Source: Rhodobacterales bacterium RIFCSPHIGHO2_02_FULL_62_130 (lineage in GTDB: Bacteria > Pseudomonadota > Alphaproteobacteria > Rhodobacterales > Rhodobacteraceae). From it: DNA of 64,000 nt. Below the pieces are notes generated by a model. The model was not told where the DNA came from and searched no databases. It saw only the letters and a program-made list of their open reading frames with translations. Both the position numbers and the translations under genes were made by a program. The DNA is taken from contig MHZT01000034.1 in the NCBI GenBank assembly GCA_001828855.1, forward strand, positions 124,001-188,000, written 5' to 3'. Positions within the stretch are counted from its first letter, which is position 1. Each line of letters starts with the position of its first letter. Shown here piece after piece: positions 61,183 through 64,000 of the stretch.

Positions 61183-63525
61183 ATGCACGGAACGGCAGGC
61201 GCAGGTCAGGCGCGCAAGGCAACGGCCCGGAACATTTTGCGCCCGGCGCTGATGTCAATTCTGCTTTCCACTGCAATGGTTTCCGCGCCGTTCTTCACAC
61301 CGGCCTATGCCGAAACCTATAGCTTTTCTCAGCTTGTGGTTGAGGGGAATGAACGCGTCGATGCCACGACGATCCTCTCCTACGCGGGAATCGCCAAAGG
61401 GGAGTCGATCATCTCTGGTGCGTTGAATGATGCCTATCAGCGTATTGTCGATGCCGGATTGTTCGAAACGGTCGAACTGATCCCGCAGGGCGGCACCTTG
61501 CTGATCCGCGTGCAAGAATACCCGATGCTGAACGTGGTCGATTTTCAGGGCAACAAAGCGCTGAAGGATGAAAATCTGGCCGAAGTCGTCAAATCGCGCT
61601 CGCGTCTGGTGTATTCTCCCGCGCAGGCCGAGGCGGATGCGACAAGCATCTCTGAAATTTACCGTGTGCAGGGTCGCCTTGCGGCCTCTGTGACCCCGCG
61701 CATCATTCGCCGTGACGACAATCGCGTGGATCTGGTGTTCGAGATTGCCGAAGGCAAAGTCGTCGAAGTTGAACGGTTGTCTTTTGTCGGCAACCGCGCC
61801 TTTTCGGATCGCCGCTTGCGGCAGGTTCTGGAAACCAAGCAGGCGGGCTTTTTGCGTCAGTTGATCAAGGGTGACACCTTTGTCGCCGAACGGCTTGAAG
61901 TCGACAAGCAGATGCTGCGCGACTTCTATCTGTCGCGCGGCTATGTCGATGTGCAAGTGCTTGATGCTTCTGGCGAATTGGCGCGTGAAAGGGACGCGTC
62001 TTTCGTGGCCTTCACCATTCGCGAAGGCCAGCAGTTCAAGCTTGGCAAGATCTCGACGGTATCCGAACTCGAAGGCGTGGATGTTGCCGAATTCGTCGAT
62101 GTGCAAAAACTGCGCTCAGGCGTGGTTTACTCGCCCGCGATCATCGAAAACAACATCGCCCGCATGGAAAGCCTTGCGCTTCGCAAAGGCCTGAACTTTG
62201 TCCAGATCGAGCCGCGGATCACCCGCAATGAGCGTGATCAGACGCTGGACATTGAATTCGTGCTTAAGCGCGGCGAGAAGATCTTCGTTGAACGTATCGA
62301 CGTCGAAGGGAACACCACCACTCTGGATCAGGTGGTGCGGCGGCAGTTCCGCACGGTGGAAGGCGACCCCTTCAACCCGCGCGAAATCCGCCAATCGGCA
62401 GAACGTATCCGCGCCCTTGGCTTCTTTGCCGATGCCAAGGTTGAGTCGCAGCCCGGTTCGGATGGCGATCAGGTTGTCGTCAAGGTCGATGTCGAAGAAC
62501 AACCCACCGGATCGCTGTCCTTTGGCGCGTCTTATGGCCTGTCATCGGGCGTCGGCCTGAACATCGGCTTTTCGGAAAGCAACTTCCTTGGTCGTGGTCA
62601 GGGGCTTTCGCTGAACATCACCTCTGGCACTGACAGCAACGAGGGCAGCCTGACCTTTGTGGAACCGGCCTTCCTTGGCCGTGATCTGAAGCTGAAATTC
62701 TCGGGCTATTACCGTGAGACAACGCAGGCAAGCGCGTCTTATGACACGTCGAATATTCTTGTCAGTCCGGCATTGGACTTTCCTGTAAGCGCCAATAGCC
62801 GTTTGGAAGTGCGTCTGAAGTACTTCCAGGACACGATGACGAACTACACTGGTGAGTCCGACCTGTTGCTTGGGGAAGCGACCGGTTCGATGGCGGGTGC
62901 CGGCATCGGCTACACCTATTCCTACGATACCCGCGTGAACGGGATGAACCCGAACGGCGGCATCCTGTTGCGCTTTGGTCAGGATTTTGTGGGATTGGGG
63001 GGTGACATCAAATATTTGTCCACCTCTGCACTTGCCTTGGCAGAAACCAAGATCTTCAACGAAGAAGTGACCGTGCGGACCGTGTTCGAAGGCGGCATGC
63101 TGAACAGTTTCGATGGCTACCAAACCCGCGTGACGGACCGCTTCTTCGGGAATGGCAAGGTGCGTGGATTTGAAACCAACGGCTATGGCCCGATGGATGG
63201 CAACCCTCTTAGCCCCGAGGCTGTCGGGGGGAACGTGTTCGCCGTCGCCAAATTCGAAGCTGATTTCCCGCTGGGCCTGCCGGAAGAATATGGCATCAAC
63301 GGTGGCGTTTTCTTTGATATCGGGTCCGTCTGGGGCTTGGACAATACCGATGGAACCGGGCCTGACCCGATTGATGACAGCTTCAAGCTGCGCTCGGCGG
63401 TTGGTTTCTCGGTGTTCTGGAAAACTCCGATCGGGCCGCTTCGCTTCAACTTCTCGAAGGCATTGCTGAAAGAGGTTGATGACAAAGAGCAGACCTTCGA
63501 CCTGACCATTTCGACGAAGTTCTGA
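61183..63525 (+). CDS. bamA: Outer membrane protein assembly factor BamA
   Basis: A 780-residue precursor. The long signal region ends near AYA-ETYSF (about residue 43). Five POTRA repeats follow (about 44-390, first LVVEGNERVDATTILSYAGI), then a 16-strand barrel. The conserved VRGF of loop 6 is present (GKVRGFETNGYGP). It inserts beta-barrel proteins into the outer membrane. Its stop overlaps the skp start by one base. Confidence 0.96.
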   Translation: MHGTAGAGQARKATARNILRPALMSILLSTAMVSAPFFTPAYAETYSFSQLVVEGNERVDATTILSYAGIAKGESIISGALNDAYQRIVDAGLFETVELIPQGGTLLIRVQEYPMLNVVDFQGNKALKDENLAEVVKSRSRLVYSPAQAEADATSISEIYRVQGRLAASVTPRIIRRDDNRVDLVFEIAEGKVVEVERLSFVGNRAFSDRRLRQVLETKQAGFLRQLIKGDTFVAERLEVDKQMLRDFYLSRGYVDVQVLDASGELARERDASFVAFTIREGQQFKLGKISTVSELEGVDVAEFVDVQKLRSGVVYSPAIIENNIARMESLALRKGLNFVQIEPRITRNERDQTLDIEFVLKRGEKIFVERIDVEGNTTTLDQVVRRQFRTVEGDPFNPREIRQSAERIRALGFFADAKVESQPGSDGDQVVVKVDVEEQPTGSLSFGASYGLSSGVGLNIGFSESNFLGRGQGLSLNITSGTDSNEGSLTFVEPAFLGRDLKLKFSGYYRETTQASASYDTSNILVSPALDFPVSANSRLEVRLKYFQDTMTNYTGESDLLLGEATGSMAGAGIGYTYSYDTRVNGMNPNGGILLRFGQDFVGLGGDIKYLSTSALALAETKIFNEEVTVRTVFEGGMLNSFDGYQTRVTDRFFGNGKVRGFETNGYGPMDGNPLSPEAVGGNVFAVAKFEADFPLGLPEEYGINGGVFFDIGSVWGLDNTDGTGPDPIDDSFKLRSAVGFSVFWKTPIGPLRFNFSKALLKEVDDKEQTFDLTISTKF

Positions 63526-64000
63526 TGCGCGCCCTTGCCGGCTGGGGATGGTTCAGGCAGGGGGCCATGGCCCTTTGCCTGCTGTTTGCGACGGTCGGTC
63601 ATGTGGACGCGCAGCAAAAGGCAGCGAACATGGTGCCGATTGCCACGCTGGACCAAGAGCGGTTCTTTAACGAGACGCGGTTCGGCAAGGCGGTCTTGGC
63701 GGCGTTTCAGTCTGACACGGATGCGCTGATTGCCGAAAACCGCAAGATCGAGGCCGATCTTGAGGCTGAAGAGCGGGATTTGACCTCTCGCCGTGCCACA
63801 ATGGGCGCGGAAGAGTTTCAGACCTTGGCGGCTGCCTTTGATCGCAAGGTTGAAGATATCCGCACCGCCCGCGATGCGACGTCGCAGGTTTTGTCCAAAC
63901 GGCTGGACGAAGACCGCGCCCGCTTTTTCGATGCTGCCCGTCCCGTGCTGATCGCGCTGATGGCCGAACGGGGGGTGCTGGCGATTATCGACAAGCGCGC
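63525..64000 (+). CDS. OmpH/Skp-family periplasmic chaperone, N-terminal part (cut by window end)
   Basis: The frame starts at ATG 63525, overlapping the bamA stop, and is open to the window end (158 residues seen). It has a signal peptide (cut near HVDAQ) and a long helical, charged region (LDQERFFNETRFGKAVLAA, EERDLTSRRATMGAEEF, FDRKVEDIRTARD), as in Skp. It would carry unfolded outer-membrane proteins to BamA. The C-terminus lies outside the window. Confidence 0.88.
   Translation, partial: MRALAGWGWFRQGAMALCLLFATVGHVDAQQKAANMVPIATLDQERFFNETRFGKAVLAAFQSDTDALIAENRKIEADLEAEERDLTSRRATMGAEEFQTLAAAFDRKVEDIRTARDATSQVLSKRLDEDRARFFDAARPVLIALMAERGVLAIIDKR

Overview
The window is dense, GC-rich chromosomal DNA from an alphaproteobacterium, most likely a member of the Rhodobacteraceae/Paracoccaceae (Rhodobacter-like). 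Signs of this are the RpoH of the RpoHI type, an Anbu/ATP-grasp/alpha-E/transglutaminase cassette, a Suv3-type helicase followed by an S4 protein, FdxA and CarD, the order frr-uppS-cdsA-dxr-rseP-bamA-skp, split his genes, many ATGA-type overlaps, and intergenic repeats built on a CCTCCGGCGGGAGTATTT core. The species cannot be fixed from the sequence alone. I see no insertion sequence, prophage, CRISPR array or rRNA operon; this is core or near-core chromosome.

Layout. 1-3250: end of hflK, hflC, a small DUF2065 membrane protein and a periplasmic Deg protease (envelope protein quality control). 3261-7021: an HD phosphohydrolase with a peptidoglycan-binding lipoprotein, a [2Fe-2S] ferredoxin, a lipase-like unknown, DUF1178 and a Nudix hydrolase. 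7196-15321: an HDAC-family deacetylase, two amidases and a four-gene polyamine-type ABC transporter. 15404-19569: a hybrid histidine kinase, a small membrane protein whose start codon overlaps that of a divergent RluA-family pseudouridine synthase, and rpoH. 19799-23234: psd-pssA (phosphatidylethanolamine synthesis), then a Gfo/Idh/MocA oxidoreductase coupled to a capsule-type protein. 23384-29327: oligoendopeptidase F, then the Anbu cassette. 29437-35713: lysophospholipase-like hydrolase with an SCP2 protein, a TPR protein, the Suv3-like helicase, S4 protein, fdxA, carD. 35765-41216: cobS and cobT (divergent), a CPA2 antiporter overlapping the cobT 3' end, and an Lrp regulator divergent from hppD. 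41230-46270: a 971-residue orphan membrane protein resembling fused type II secretion/pilus pieces, a SIMPL protein, a VOC protein and a CoA-binding protein. 46434-49295: rlmB, a divergent tRNA with a Tyr anticodon and odd core bases, ddaH, and a glycosyltransferase-like gene. 49451-54542: hisE, hisF, hisA, hisH and hisB on the minus strand, interrupted between hisA and hisH by three plus-strand genes (DUF2147, EamA transporter, stand-alone Ada zinc domain). 54664-64000: a phosphohexomutase, then the envelope operon frr-uppS-cdsA-dxr-rseP-(47-residue membrane protein)-bamA-skp, with skp cut by the window edge.

The most unusual signals are not classic genes. At least nine loci carry whole or half copies of a 32-bp element, as inverted pairs between convergent genes or as single copies after stop codons, combined with interchangeable hairpin modules. 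Other notable points are the Anbu cassette, the orphan 971-residue protein, the atypical tRNA, the overlapping divergent start codons at 17471-17474, and a 47-residue membrane protein between rseP and bamA. Start codons were re-chosen from ribosome-binding sites in many genes, including several GTG and TTG starts. All functional calls are by recognition of motifs and family sequence, not by database search.
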